A stretch of 64,000 bases of DNA, from NCBI GenBank assembly GCA_910574345.1, contig CAJSZV010000006.1, forward strand, positions 8,340 through 72,339, read 5' to 3'. Position numbers and translations under genes: made by a program. A model generated the notes under the pieces. That model did no database searches. It saw nothing but the letters and a program-made list of their open reading frames with translations, and was not told the DNA's origin. The stretch comes from Clostridiaceae bacterium (GTDB taxonomy: Bacteria; Bacillota; Clostridia; Lachnospirales; Lachnospiraceae). Of the stretch, positions 38,496 through 46,815 are shown in pieces. How positions within the stretch are numbered: the stretch's first letter is position 1; each line of letters opens with the position of its first letter.

Positions 38496-39110
38496 ATGAG
38501 AATAACCTGGCTGGGGCATTCATGTTTTAAAGCAGAATCAGGGGGATACACGGTCATACTGGATCCCTATGAAGACGGAAGCGTACCAGGATGCGCTCCC
38601 GTAAGGGAGACCGCTGATGAGGTACTGTGCAGTCATGAACATTTTGATCATAATTTCAGAGACGGAGTAACCCTAAAAGAAAGCGGTTCAGCTCCCATAA
38701 AAGTTCATACAATCTCTACTTACCATGATGATAAAAAAGGAACTCTTCGGGGGAGCAATAAGATCCATATCCTGGACGACGGACAGGTAAAAGTTGCGCA
38801 TATGGGGGATTTAGGGTGTGAACTGGAGCCGGAACAGACGGAGCAACTGAAAGGTCTGGATGCAGTCCTTATACCTGTAGGAGGATATTATACCATTGAT
38901 GCGGCGCAGGCGAAAAAGCTTATCGACCAAATCAGGCCTAAGGTGACAGTGCCTATGCACTATCAGGGACAGGGATTCGGGTTTGACGTGCTGAAAACGG
39001 TGGAGGATTACACAAAACAGTGCGGGGATGTGAGACATTACCCGGCCAATGTAATCGAAATCGAGAAGGACACAGAGAGCCAGACAGCGGTTTTGACGAT
39101 TCGGAGGTAG
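38496..39110 (+). CDS. MBL-fold metal-dependent hydrolase (UlaG/RNase Z-like subgroup)
   Basis: 204 aa. WLGHSCF (near 5-11), HEHFDHNF (47-54), HMGDLG near 108 and VPMHYQGQ near 150 are the conserved blocks of the small MBL hydrolases related to UlaG. AGGAGG nine bases upstream picks ATG 38496; the longer frame beginning at 38418 lies over the promoter. The substrate is unknown and its own promoter separates it from the PTS operon. Confidence 0.85.
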   Translation: MRITWLGHSCFKAESGGYTVILDPYEDGSVPGCAPVRETADEVLCSHEHFDHNFRDGVTLKESGSAPIKVHTISTYHDDKKGTLRGSNKIHILDDGQVKVAHMGDLGCELEPEQTEQLKGLDAVLIPVGGYYTIDAAQAKKLIDQIRPKVTVPMHYQGQGFGFDVLKTVEDYTKQCGDVRHYPANVIEIEKDTESQTAVLTIRR

Positions 39111-39119
39111 GATTTAGGG

Positions 39120-39524
39120 TTGGATAATCTGAGAGATAAATTCCGCCGGTTTATGGTGGGGCGTTATGGTATGGATGAACTGAACCGGTTTCTAGCCGCA
39201 TTGACTCTGATCTTTGTGATAGTGCATCTCTTTGTGAGAAGTCCCGTCTTTTTCTGGCTGGAACTGGCAAGTATTATATTGGTTTATATGCGAATGTTTT
39301 CCCGAAATACAGGAAAGCGTTTCCACGAGAATCAGAAGTATCTCCATTTTGCGTTTTATGCAAGAGAATATGTGGGGAATCTTAGATTTAAGTTAAAGGA
39401 AAAGGGCAGATACAAGATATTCAAATGTCCTGACTGCGGACAAAAGATTCGGATTCCCAGAGGCCATGGAAAGATCGAGATTCACTGCCGCAGCTGCGGA
39501 CACAACTTTATGGGAAAAAGTTAG
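39120..39524 (+). CDS. Small membrane protein with C-terminal zinc ribbon
   Basis: 134 aa. A membrane hairpin (about 24-58: FLAALTLIFVIVHLFV and FFWLELASIILVYMRMF) is followed by a cytoplasmic zinc ribbon with FKCPDCGQKIRIPRG and IHCRSCGHNF. The start is TTG at 39120 in a weak GGA-type context nine bases after the preceding stop; an ATG at 39153 is an alternative. This matches a common clostridial family of unknown function. Confidence 0.75.
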   Translation: MDNLRDKFRRFMVGRYGMDELNRFLAALTLIFVIVHLFVRSPVFFWLELASIILVYMRMFSRNTGKRFHENQKYLHFAFYAREYVGNLRFKLKEKGRYKIFKCPDCGQKIRIPRGHGKIEIHCRSCGHNFMGKS

Positions 39525-39532
39525 AAGCCCTC

Positions 39533-39561
39533 TTGACAAACAGATAAAGATTCCCTATAAT
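39533..39561 (+). promoter_or_regulatory. Consensus promoter of tyrS
   Basis: TTGACA (39533-39538), 17 nt and TATAAT (39556-39561), an exact consensus promoter. Confidence 0.9.
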
Positions 39562-39567
39562 GGCTTT

Positions 39568-39871
39568 AATTTCATGAAAAAAGCGATGATAAGAACAAGT
39601 AATATGCCGCATAAGCACACAGAAAGCAGCCGGATGATGAGAGGCGCGTGGAAAGCGGTATGTGAATACATCTTTGAGCTTCACACCCAACGGCAGTGCC
39701 TAGTAGGCTGTGACGGATTCCCGCACACGTTATAGTGCCAGAGTGTATGATAAGGCCGGCAGGAATGTTGGTTTGCACTCCAAGAGACAGGAAGGCGTGA
39801 GCCTTTTTGTGAACATTAGGTGGTACAGCGAGATAAATGCCTCGTCCTTTTGAAGGGACGGGGTTTTTTAT
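39568..39871 (+). promoter_or_regulatory. T-box leader of tyrS
   Basis: A leader of about 300 nt. The T-box core reads AGGTGGTACAGCGAG (about 39818-39832), and a terminator hairpin CCTCGTCC/GGGACGGGG with a T-run ends at 39871. In the stem I region GAATACATC carries TAC (39667-39669) at a position suited to the specifier loop, which matches tyrosine. Uncharged tRNA-Tyr is expected to stabilise the antiterminator and allow tyrS transcription. Confidence 0.9.
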
Positions 39872-39919
39872 TTTATGAAAGAGTTTCTGTGAAAAACATT
39901 AGGAAAAGGAGAGACAGAC

Positions 39920-41146
39920 ATGCAGTGTTATGACGAACTGGTAGCCAGAGGCCTGATCGCCCAGGTGACTGATGAGGAAGAGATCAGAAAGATGGTAAAT
40001 GAAGGGAAAGCAGTATTTTATATTGGTTTTGACCCCACAGCAGACAGTCTCCATGTAGGACATTTTATGGCTCTGTGCCTCATGAAGCGTCTGCAGATGG
40101 CAGGCAATAAGCCTATCGCCCTTATCGGCGGCGGAACAGGAATGGTGGGGGATCCTTCGGGAAGAACGGATATGCGCCAGATGATGACAGTGGAGACGAT
40201 CCAGCATAATTGTGACTGCTTCAAGGAGCAGATGAGTAAGTTTATTGATTTTTCCGAGGGAAAGGCCCTGATGGTCAACAATGCGGACTGGCTTTTGGAG
40301 CTGAATTATGTGGAACTGTTAAGGGAGGTGGGTTCCTGCTTTTCCGTCAATAATATGCTGAGAGCAGAGTGCTACAGGCAGCGTATGGAGAAAGGGCTTA
40401 GTTTCCTGGAATTCAACTACATGATTATGCAGAGCTATGATTTTTATGAGCTGTTTAAGAGATACGGCTGCAATATGCAGTTCGGCGGCGACGATCAGTG
40501 GAGCAACATGTTGGGAGGTACGGAGCTGATTCGCCGGAAGCTGGGCAAAGACGCCTATGCCATGACGATCACTCTCCTTTTAAACTCCGAGGGCAAGAAG
40601 ATGGGCAAGACTCAGTCAGGAGCCGTATGGCTGGATCCTAATAAGACTTCGCCCTTCGATTTTTATCAGTACTGGAGAAATGTGGCGGATGCAGATGTGC
40701 TGAAGTGTCTGAGGATGTTAACCTTCCTGCCTCTTGAAGAGATCGACGCCATGGATCATTGGGAGGGAAGCCAGCTGAATAGGGCTAAAGAGATTCTGGC
40801 TTACGAGCTTACTAAACTTGTCCATGGAGAAGAGGAGGCAGAGAAAGCCGGGGAAGCTTCCAGGGCTTTGTTCAAAGGCCAGGGAAGTTTGGAGAATATG
40901 CCGTCTCATCAGTTAAAGGATGAGGATTTCAATGAAGAAGGCCGGATTGATATTCTGGCTGTTCTTCAGAAGTCCGGTTTGGCTCCTTCCCGTGCAGAAG
41001 CAAGAAGAAATGTGGAACAGGGCGGTGTCTCCATTAATGGAGAACAGATAAAGGATGTGAAGAAAACCTTTGGAAGAGAGGAATTCTCCAGCGAGGGCAT
41101 GATTGTGAAGCGGGGAAAGAAGAACTTTATGAGGGTTATGGCTTAA
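39920..41146 (+). CDS. tyrS: Tyrosyl-tRNA synthetase
   Basis: 408 aa, class I. The HIGH-type motif HVGH is at 45-48 and the KMSKS-type motif KMGKT at 227-231; [10 protein letters not shown] (near 190) is the tyrosine pocket region. The C-terminal S4 domain (about 340-400) has [19 protein letters not shown]. It charges tRNA-Tyr. Controlled by the T-box upstream; a terminator follows. Confidence 0.97.
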   Translation: MQCYDELVARGLIAQVTDEEEIRKMVNEGKAVFYIGFDPTADSLHVGHFMALCLMKRLQMAGNKPIALIGGGTGMVGDPSGRTDMRQMMTVETIQHNCDCFKEQMSKFIDFSEGKALMVNNADWLLELNYVELLREVGSCFSVNNMLRAECYRQRMEKGLSFLEFNYMIMQSYDFYELFKRYGCNMQFGGDDQWSNMLGGTELIRRKLGKDAYAMTITLLLNSEGKKMGKTQSGAVWLDPNKTSPFDFYQYWRNVADADVLKCLRMLTFLPLEEIDAMDHWEGSQLNRAKEILAYELTKLVHGEEEAEKAGEASRALFKGQGSLENMPSHQLKDEDFNEEGRIDILAVLQKSGLAPSRAEARRNVEQGGVSINGEQIKDVKKTFGREEFSSEGMIVKRGKKNFMRVMA

Positions 41147-41154
41147 AATATGAA

Positions 41155-41191
41155 AAAGGCCGGCACAGTTTGAAGGGGTGCCGGTCTTTTT
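41155..41191 (+). terminator. Terminator of tyrS
   Basis: GGCCGGCAC pairs with GTGCCGGTC around AGTTTGAAGGG, followed by TTTTT. Confidence 0.85.
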
Positions 41192-41198
41192 CCGTCTT

Positions 41199-41393
41199 TC
41201 AGGCGTAGGCTGACATGGAAAACATCTTGCCCATCTCATCAACACGTCGGTCAATGGCGGAAGAAAGACTTTTTTTCGCATCCTGTCTGAACTTAGGATT
41301 CCCCAGCTCTTCATAGAAATTCCCTGCGGTGCTCCCATAGGAACTGGTTATCCGATCCTTTGCCTGGGTGAACATGGAGTTCAGTTTTGCCAT
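41199..41393 (-). CDS. Small unrecognised protein, possibly a gene 3' end
   Basis: 64 aa from ATG 41393: MAKLNSMFTQAKDRITSSYG... , helical and soluble. The frame stays open upstream to 41504, and that part also looks coding (YVGTKNHLEQTYAEDEEKLAEH), but there is no standard start between the TAA of the upstream lipoprotein gene (41505-41507) and 41393. The true gene may therefore be a 3' remnant, or may begin at 41393 with a weak ribosome site. No family recognised. Confidence 0.5.
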   Translation of the reverse strand: MAKLNSMFTQAKDRITSSYGSTAGNFYEELGNPKFRQDAKKSLSSAIDRRVDEMGKMFSMSAYA

Positions 41394-41504
41394 GTGTTCC
41401 GCCAGCTTTTCTTCATCTTCTGCGTAAGTCTGCTCTAAGTGATTTTTGGTGCCTACATAAGTGTTTTCTAAAAAATATATCGGCTTTTTTGAGCGGATTA
41501 CAAT

Positions 41505-42263
41505 TTATTTCTCCATATCCTGGTTCTCCTCTTTCTTGTGGGCAGGCCATGAGGAGATCATGGATAGGACAATTTTTTCATCACTCAGGAGAAAACGAAT
41601 GCGATCTTCGATAGATCTGTCATCCAGTTCCGGTTCCAGTTCATAATCTAAAGTATAGACCACAACTTCCTGTTCCCAGTTGTCCTTTTCCCGGTAGTAC
41701 ACTCTGGCATTCCTGCCAGGAACTTTTAAAAGGCCGAACCATTGCTCTCTGGCTTTTTGTCCGCAGTGATAAAAATAGCATCTGGTTTCCGCGGAGGTCA
41801 GGAATAACTCATTTTTTCCCAGCTCTTTTTGAAATTGGATTTCCCCAGTCTCCATATCCGCCAGCATAAGAATGCTTTCCGTAAGGGAGCCGCTGATGTA
41901 TCCGTTATAATGAGGAGAATTCCAGTTTTCCGCAGAAATCCAGATATACTCATCCCAGGCGGCCTCCCCCCGAACCACAGAGTAGCCTGCCTCCGGATAT
42001 TCATAAATTACCAGGCCGTCTTCATTAAGAATGCGGATATCATATTTTTTGGTCTTTTTATAATTCTCTGACTGTTCCGCCTGGATCTGATAGGAGGTGC
42101 CTTCCACAGGAGACAGCTCATCCCAGGTGTAGCAGTCCCTGGAGTAACCGGAAGGATACTGAACTTCAATAACTGCGGTCCCCCTTTGGCTGTTGAAATC
42201 ACAGCCGGACAGCAGAACTGAAAATGTAAAAATAAATGCTGTAAATATGTGCTTTATCTTCAT
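41505..42263 (-). CDS. Putative lipoprotein of unknown function
   Basis: 252 aa. The N-terminal signal ends in the lipobox LLSGC (Cys21), so the mature protein should be anchored outside the cytoplasmic membrane. The rest is a mixed alpha/beta soluble domain with many aromatic residues (YDIRILNEDGLVIYEYPEAGY). No known domain recognised. The stop is in frame with the small ORF that follows it. Confidence 0.75.
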   Translation of the reverse strand: MKIKHIFTAFIFTFSVLLSGCDFNSQRGTAVIEVQYPSGYSRDCYTWDELSPVEGTSYQIQAEQSENYKKTKKYDIRILNEDGLVIYEYPEAGYSVVRGEAAWDEYIWISAENWNSPHYNGYISGSLTESILMLADMETGEIQFQKELGKNELFLTSAETRCYFYHCGQKAREQWFGLLKVPGRNARVYYREKDNWEQEVVVYTLDYELEPELDDRSIEDRIRFLLSDEKIVLSMISSWPAHKKEENQDMEK

Positions 42264-42424
42264 AAGATCGTTCCTGTATTATCTTTTCATATAGTGTATC
42301 AAATTTTATGTTTCTTTACAATATATTTTCTTTGCGGGAGAACCCCTTGGCTTTATGGACAGACCGTGATATTGTATTTATGACTAAAATAGTATTTTGG
42401 GTCATACAAAAGGAGAGAAGGTCT

Positions 42425-42838
42425 ATGGCAAAAAGTTTTACAGAACGAGAAAAGGAAAAAATCAGAAAAAATTTGCAGGATATTTGTAAGCAGAATTGGA
42501 CCCGGTACGGTTATAAGAAGACAAGCGTGGATGAACTTTGTAAACAGACAGGGAGCTCAAAGGGAGCCTTTTATCTGTTTTGTGTATCGAAGGAGGCTCT
42601 CTTCTGTCAGGTTTTGTGTTCGGTGCAGGAGGAGATCGTCTCTAAAGCTTCCAAAGTGATGGAGGAACACAGAGATAAGTATGGCGCTGCAGAGGCGATG
42701 AAACTTATATACAGGGAATATGACAAGAACAATTTTTTGTATCATTCCGACAGCGCGGATTTTACCATTTTAATGAATAAGTTATCGGAAGAGCAGATAG
42801 AGAAAATGAAAGAGTCCAATGACAGGAGGAAGAGATGA
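42425..42838 (+). CDS. TetR-family regulator, C-terminally truncated
   Basis: 137 aa. The N-terminal HTH is normal (about 25-60: YGYKKTSVDELCKQTGSSKGAFYLFCVSKEALFCQVL), but family members usually reach 180-200 residues; here the ligand domain ends at KLSEEQIEKMKESN followed by an unrelated DRRKR and a stop. AGGAGAGAAG precedes ATG 42425. The end overlaps the start of a DUF4180 remnant by 4 nt, which suggests an internal deletion that joined two once-separate genes. Confidence 0.75.
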   Translation: MAKSFTEREKEKIRKNLQDICKQNWTRYGYKKTSVDELCKQTGSSKGAFYLFCVSKEALFCQVLCSVQEEIVSKASKVMEEHRDKYGAAEAMKLIYREYDKNNFLYHSDSADFTILMNKLSEEQIEKMKESNDRRKR

Positions 42839-43005
42839 AAACAGAAGTGATTGGAAAAAATAATGTGGATATTGCGGTTGTAAGCAGTGATAAGCTGGTG
42901 ATTACAGACGTTTTGTCGGCTTTGGATTTTATTATGACAGTGAAGTATGAGACAGACTGTACCAACATTGCTTTAAATAAGGAAGCAGTAATTGATGATT
43001 ATTAA
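42835..43005 (+). pseudogene. DUF4180 protein, 3' half missing
   Basis: 56 codons beginning MKTEVIGKNNVDIAVVSSDK then LVITDVLSALDFIMTVKYE and ending NIALNKEAVIDDY-stop. This matches the N-terminal half of DUF4180 proteins, which normally go on for another 50-60 residues after the KEA block. GGAGG lies upstream. DUF4180 genes often follow a TetR gene, so this pair looks like a shrunken version of that operon. Confidence 0.7.
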
Positions 43006-43071
43006 AAGATTAAGAAATAGATATATGTCAGGAATAGATTAGAATTTATAATAAGCTTATAGGAGAGAAGT

Positions 43072-43329
43072 ATGGCGGAATTAACATCTATGATGAATAT
43101 TGGTAAGGAGATGGCAAGGAAGCTGGATTCCGTGGGAATTGGTTCGGCGGAGGAACTGGTCCGGTTAGGGGCGGAGCAGGCTTTTTTGAAAGTGAAAGAA
43201 AGGTATCCGAATGTGTGTCTGGTACATTTGTATGCGCTGGAGGGCGCAGTATGCAATGTGGAGTTCAATAGTCTTTCGGAGGGCAGGAAAAGGGAACTGA
43301 AAGAGTTTAGTGATTTTTTGAAGAGTTGA
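43072..43329 (+). CDS. TfoX/Sxy C-terminal domain protein
   Basis: 85 aa covering only the TfoX C-terminal domain: LTSMMNIGKEMARKLDSVGIGSAEELVRLGAEQAFLKVKERYP and YALEGAVCNVEF. This helix-hairpin-helix-like domain is found alone in many Firmicutes; a role in competence cannot be assumed. GGAGAGAAGT precedes the ATG. Confidence 0.85.
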   Translation: MAELTSMMNIGKEMARKLDSVGIGSAEELVRLGAEQAFLKVKERYPNVCLVHLYALEGAVCNVEFNSLSEGRKRELKEFSDFLKS

Positions 43330-43387
43330 TGGCAGGAGGGAAAGCAGTCCGGAAAGGATGTATTTTTATGGGAGCGGGGATGGTACT

Positions 43388-43669
43388 ATGAAAGGATTTG
43401 AACGGAAAAATCAATTAAGGGAGATACAGTCCAATGACGGATTGTTCTCACTGCCATTTAAGGAACAATGTCTGTATGTGGCAGAGGTATTTCAAAGGAT
43501 TGCTGACAGAAGAGATATAAAATTGAAACAAGGGCTGGTGCTTTTTATGTGGAAGGGGTGTTTTCATGTATCCGGTGATCGAGGCGTTCCTGCGGCCGGT
43601 GAGTTTGAGGAAGTGCCGATGGGGATGGGTGCATACGTCTATGATGAGAGGGGGATTTTGTCCCTTTAA
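43388..43669 (+). CDS. Small unrecognised protein
   Basis: 93 aa from ATG 43388 (an ATG at 43358 is possible but its ribosome site is too close). Contains YVAEVFQRIADRRDIKLKQGLVLFMWKGCFHVSG; mixed helix and strand, no membrane segment. No family recognised. It stands at the left edge of the island. Confidence 0.5.
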   Translation: MKGFERKNQLREIQSNDGLFSLPFKEQCLYVAEVFQRIADRRDIKLKQGLVLFMWKGCFHVSGDRGVPAAGEFEEVPMGMGAYVYDERGILSL

Positions 43670-43730
43670 TCAATATTATTTCATGCTATACTGTCATTAA
43701 CAAATAGAGTTGGCAAAGGGGATTTAAAGT

Positions 43731-44546
43731 ATGACAGAATGGATACTGCCCTATAATGAAAAAGGGAAAGATGCATTTAGAGTCAATGATGCTCTCCATA
43801 ATCTTGATAGGATTGAATGGGTACAGAATATAAATTTGACCAATATTAATATTGGAGATATTGTATATCTGTATGAAGCAGCTCCGGTGAAAGCAATACG
43901 TTGGAAATGTAAAGTGACAGATGTGCGGAGGAAAGATAGCATTATTGATGATTCGGCGTATTCCGGTTCCGGGATGACTTATGACGGTCCATTCATTGAG
44001 CTTGAGCCGCTATGTGAATATTTTTTATTACAGCTGCTTTCCCTTGATAATCTTAGGAAGAATGGTTATGACGGGAATATGCAAGGGTCATGCAGGCTTG
44101 AGCGATTTAAACCTGATTTATCAGAGTATATTCATAAAATTGATAAGATTCATTCTTCTGATGAGGAAATAACTAAAGTTGTTCAGAAGATTTCAATGCA
44201 GGAATTAGAAAAACTGGCAAGAATATTTTCTAAAAAGAATCCAGAAGTAAGGGAAACAAAAACAAAGCAGTACAAGCGAAGTGCATTTGTTTCTGCTTAT
44301 GCTAAAAGGCGGGCTGGTTCATATTGTGAGTTGTGTGGGGAAGTGGCGCCCTTTCTGGACAAGGACGGGAATCCATATTTGGAAATACATCATGTTGTGT
44401 GGTTATCCGAAGGAGGGGCGGATAGTATCGATAATACAGTGGCCTTATGTCCGAATTGCCATAGGAAAATGCATATAGTTCAGGAACCAAAAGATATCCT
44501 CTATTTACAAAATTCTTTGGGCGGAGCAGCAGCGGGAAAGTCGTGA
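43731..44546 (+). CDS. EVE-like domain plus HNH endonuclease
   Basis: 271 aa. Residues about 1-105 look like an EVE/PUA-fold reader (NIGDIVYLYEAAPVKAIRWKCKVTD). Residues about 190-255 form an HNH nuclease with zinc cysteines YCELCG and CPNCH and the catalytic EIHHVVWLSEGGADSIDNTVALC. EVE-HNH proteins are thought to restrict DNA carrying modified bases. The last dozen codons (from about 44507) read phage portal DNA in another frame, so the natural 3' end was replaced or the gene simply reads into the remnant; the HNH core is complete. Confidence 0.82.
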   Translation: MTEWILPYNEKGKDAFRVNDALHNLDRIEWVQNINLTNINIGDIVYLYEAAPVKAIRWKCKVTDVRRKDSIIDDSAYSGSGMTYDGPFIELEPLCEYFLLQLLSLDNLRKNGYDGNMQGSCRLERFKPDLSEYIHKIDKIHSSDEEITKVVQKISMQELEKLARIFSKKNPEVRETKTKQYKRSAFVSAYAKRRAGSYCELCGEVAPFLDKDGNPYLEIHHVVWLSEGGADSIDNTVALCPNCHRKMHIVQEPKDILYLQNSLGGAAAGKS

Positions 44547-44645
44547 ATGAGCGGACGGCCATGCAGGATACGGCGGTCTATTCCTGTGTGCGGATTCTGT
44601 CGGAGGCAATTGCTTCCCTGCCGGTGCATTTGTACCGGAATACCC
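44501..44645 (+). pseudogene. Phage portal protein N-terminal fragment (HK97-type)
   Basis: In the frame one off from the HNH gene the DNA encodes KFFGRSSSGKVVNERTAMQD then TAVYSCVRILSEAIASLPVH and LYRN, the conserved N-terminus of HK97-type portal proteins. The match breaks after LYRN, where the frame goes directly into a KTR-type sequence. The remaining 350 or so residues of a portal protein are missing. No other phage structural gene is visible. Confidence 0.8.
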
Positions 44646-44659
44646 CTTTGCTTTTTCAA

Positions 44660-44803
44660 ATGGGAGTAGTAAATAATGCAGAATGGCTGATATGTCCTGG
44701 CTGCGGAAATAAAACAAGGTTAAGAATGCGAATTGCAGTAATGTATTTTGTGGATTTTTCAGAAAGAGAACTTGACAAACATGATATCTTGTGCCATTCT
44801 TAA
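44660..44803 (+). pseudogene. Cysteine-rich KTR-domain protein, truncated
   Basis: In frame with the portal fragment: MGVVNNAEWLICPGCGNKTRLRMR, the conserved N-terminus of small cysteine-rich KTR proteins carried by Tn916/Tn1549-type conjugative transposons. The second CPKC pair and the end of the family are lacking; sequence after RLRMR (IAVMYFVDFSE) does not match. It marks a second class of mobile DNA in the same 300 bp. Confidence 0.65.
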
Positions 44804-44872
44804 GCAAGCGGAGCGGTACTATAACTATATAGCCCCACGATTTGTTATGCTCAATTTTATACCATCAGCAGT

Positions 44873-44922
44873 GGCGCTCTTATGCCCGCAGGGAACTGCG
44901 TGGCGGGGAGCGTCTTTTTGTT
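44873..44922 (+). terminator. Terminator after the mobile-element remnants
   Basis: CGCTC (44874-44878) and CCCGC pair with GCGGG and GAGCG (44908-44912), followed by TCTTTTTG. The surrounding sequence (44804-44926) has no gene. Confidence 0.7.
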
Positions 44923-44926
44923 TTGA

Positions 44927-45439
44927 ATGAAGGCGGTGTTCCATCAATTTGCCCGGAACATATATGACTTTGACGATGGGCATGGCGGCCGTGAAATCAT
45001 TTATCATGAGTTGGACGAAAATGGTGACATTGCTCATGCAATAGAAATGTGGAACAGTTCTGATGGACGGTATTTTTTAATAGATCATGCACAAGGTGAT
45101 TCACAGGTGGAAATCAGTGAAGAGGAGTGGTGTGAAAGAGTTGATTCGATTATGGTAATGCGAACGGATTTGATTCTCTGGTCTGAATTTCCGAAAAGCC
45201 AGACGGAGGATCTGACATCAGAAATGCTGACATTTCTTGGGGAAACACGGAATGACGGCTGGCGGTGCGAAGGAGCCTGCGTCAATACTGACGGCATTAC
45301 CTGTGAAAGTTTTTTAGTCCGAATCACCTCCCAGGATCGTTCGTTTTTTCAGGAAACCGCGTTGTCCACAGAAAGCCGTACCATGCCAACAGGAGAGGCT
45401 CATTGGAAGGATGTGAACCGGATGTGCTGGTACATTTAG
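44927..45439 (+). CDS. Unrecognised protein, possible immunity-type gene
   Basis: 170 aa, soluble, acidic: NIYDFDDGHGGREIIYHELDE near 11, SEEEWCERVDSIMVM near 67, DGWRCEGACVNTDG near 110. There is no ribosome site before ATG 44927 and the terminator lies just upstream, so the real N-terminus may be missing. Its place at the head of the array suggests an immunity or cargo role, which is inference only. Confidence 0.5.
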   Translation: MKAVFHQFARNIYDFDDGHGGREIIYHELDENGDIAHAIEMWNSSDGRYFLIDHAQGDSQVEISEEEWCERVDSIMVMRTDLILWSEFPKSQTEDLTSEMLTFLGETRNDGWRCEGACVNTDGITCESFLVRITSQDRSFFQETALSTESRTMPTGEAHWKDVNRMCWYI

Positions 45440-45509
45440 GCGGCGGACGTGGGGGAACATAAGGGTATGCAGGTTCACTGTACATTTTTCCGTATGGGAC
45501 CCTGCCTCT

Positions 45510-46460
45510 ATGGACGAACCTCTGCAAACCATGACAGCAGGGGCAGATTTTCGCCCAAATTGCTATACGATAGATGCGAACTTCGATGGCTACGGGGATT
45601 TTACCTGTACCTATATCCAAGGAAATCAGGTATATTATGACCACCTTTGGATTTGGAATGAAGGACACAGCCGGTTTGAGGGTGTTCCGGAATATGACGA
45701 GATATCCGTTCCTGATTTGGATGAAGAAACAAAAACAATTTACGGATTTACCCCCAGCAGCGGCGGAGGTACAGGACTGCATACTTTTCATCAGTGGGAC
45801 AGTGGCAATCTTCTCTGTATGCGGCAGATTGAAATTTATCATGTGGGCAATTGGGGATATCAGGTATCAGCAGTGATGCCTGACGAAGAACCAGAGGATG
45901 AGGCGTTACAATACTATTATCGGAATTATTATCAACCAGTTTTGGTTTTGACAGATGCGGAAGGCGGAAAGTATTGTTTCTGCTATGGTTTTGATGGATA
46001 TACCTCGGTAGTGTCCTATACATCTATAATCGAACGGACATCTGGCGAGTATGAGGAAGTATTAAAAACAGTTAGATTAGAACTGGCCAAGCGTAATCGA
46101 AACCAGGCTCCATTTGAGGAAAACCTTAACGAAGTTGGGGTAAGCGAATATTATGATATATTAGTTGAACTTAATGCTAAGACTATTTCAATAGATGGGG
46201 GCAAGACGATTTGGGATAAAAGCGGTTTCTGGTGTACGAACTATTGTAGCAATAACTTTGTTGACTGTATGCGTTTTGGCATTGGCGAAGTTGATACGGA
46301 GGGAAACAGTCAGGCTGCAGATCGTCATATTAAACAAGAATATAGCGCAGAGCAGCTTTTGGCATTTTATCAGCAAGGGCTTGATTTGCAGAATCGTTTG
46401 ATAGAACTATATAAGAGGAGGCACGAGATTTCTCATTCGAGTACAGAAACTGGAAGCTGA
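45510..46460 (+). CDS. XAC2610-like protein, 5' end uncertain
   Basis: 316 aa from ATG 45510. NCYTIDANFDGYGDFTCTYIQ then YYDHLWIWNEGHSRFEGVPE and EISVPDLDEETKTIYGFTPS and GNLLCMRQIEI follow the VCBS-like XAC2610 family, including the calcium-loop type DANFDGYGD. In-frame coding signal continues upstream (VHFSVWDPAS) to about 45430 without a normal start, so the N-terminal secretion signal seen in relatives is missing here. The C-terminal 130 residues are unrelated and unrecognised. Confidence 0.6.
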   Translation: MDEPLQTMTAGADFRPNCYTIDANFDGYGDFTCTYIQGNQVYYDHLWIWNEGHSRFEGVPEYDEISVPDLDEETKTIYGFTPSSGGGTGLHTFHQWDSGNLLCMRQIEIYHVGNWGYQVSAVMPDEEPEDEALQYYYRNYYQPVLVLTDAEGGKYCFCYGFDGYTSVVSYTSIIERTSGEYEEVLKTVRLELAKRNRNQAPFEENLNEVGVSEYYDILVELNAKTISIDGGKTIWDKSGFWCTNYCSNNFVDCMRFGIGEVDTEGNSQAADRHIKQEYSAEQLLAFYQQGLDLQNRLIELYKRRHEISHSSTETGS

Positions 46461-46474
46461 GATGGAGGTATTTT

Positions 46475-46774
46475 ATGAAAAGATATATTGCAATACTTCT
46501 TCTAGTAATGATTGCTTTAGGGCTGTCAGGGTGTGGGGAGGACGTTATTCTTTCCAATAGCACGGTAGATATGACGGGAGGCATGGTCAATGTTTCCGGC
46601 GATTTGGGACAGATATCAGGAGACAGTATAATCAGAAGAATAAAAATAGATGATATAAATGATTTGAAAAATGTTCTCTATTTTGAGCTTACAACAAAAA
46701 ATAAGAGTGGTGAAGAAAATGTGTATCAGTTACAAATGTCTCTGACAAAAATAACGAAAAATGCTGGCGATTAA
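46475..46774 (+). CDS. Small putative lipoprotein
   Basis: 99 aa. The signal peptide ends in LGLSGC (lipobox Cys20), so it is probably a surface lipoprotein. The remainder is a small beta-rich domain (STVDMTGGMVNVSGDLGQ). GGAGG precedes the ATG. No family recognised; small lipoproteins of this kind occur as immunity proteins, but this is context only. Confidence 0.7.
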   Translation: MKRYIAILLLVMIALGLSGCGEDVILSNSTVDMTGGMVNVSGDLGQISGDSIIRRIKIDDINDLKNVLYFELTTKNKSGEENVYQLQMSLTKITKNAGD

Positions 46775-46815
46775 ATCCAGACATTTTCCTGTTGAAATAA
46801 GTGGAGGTTTTAAGT

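Noticed and set aside
44804-44926. Possible att site or transposon end next to the KTR fragment
   Set aside because: No repeat pair or integrase could be seen; only a terminator was identified.
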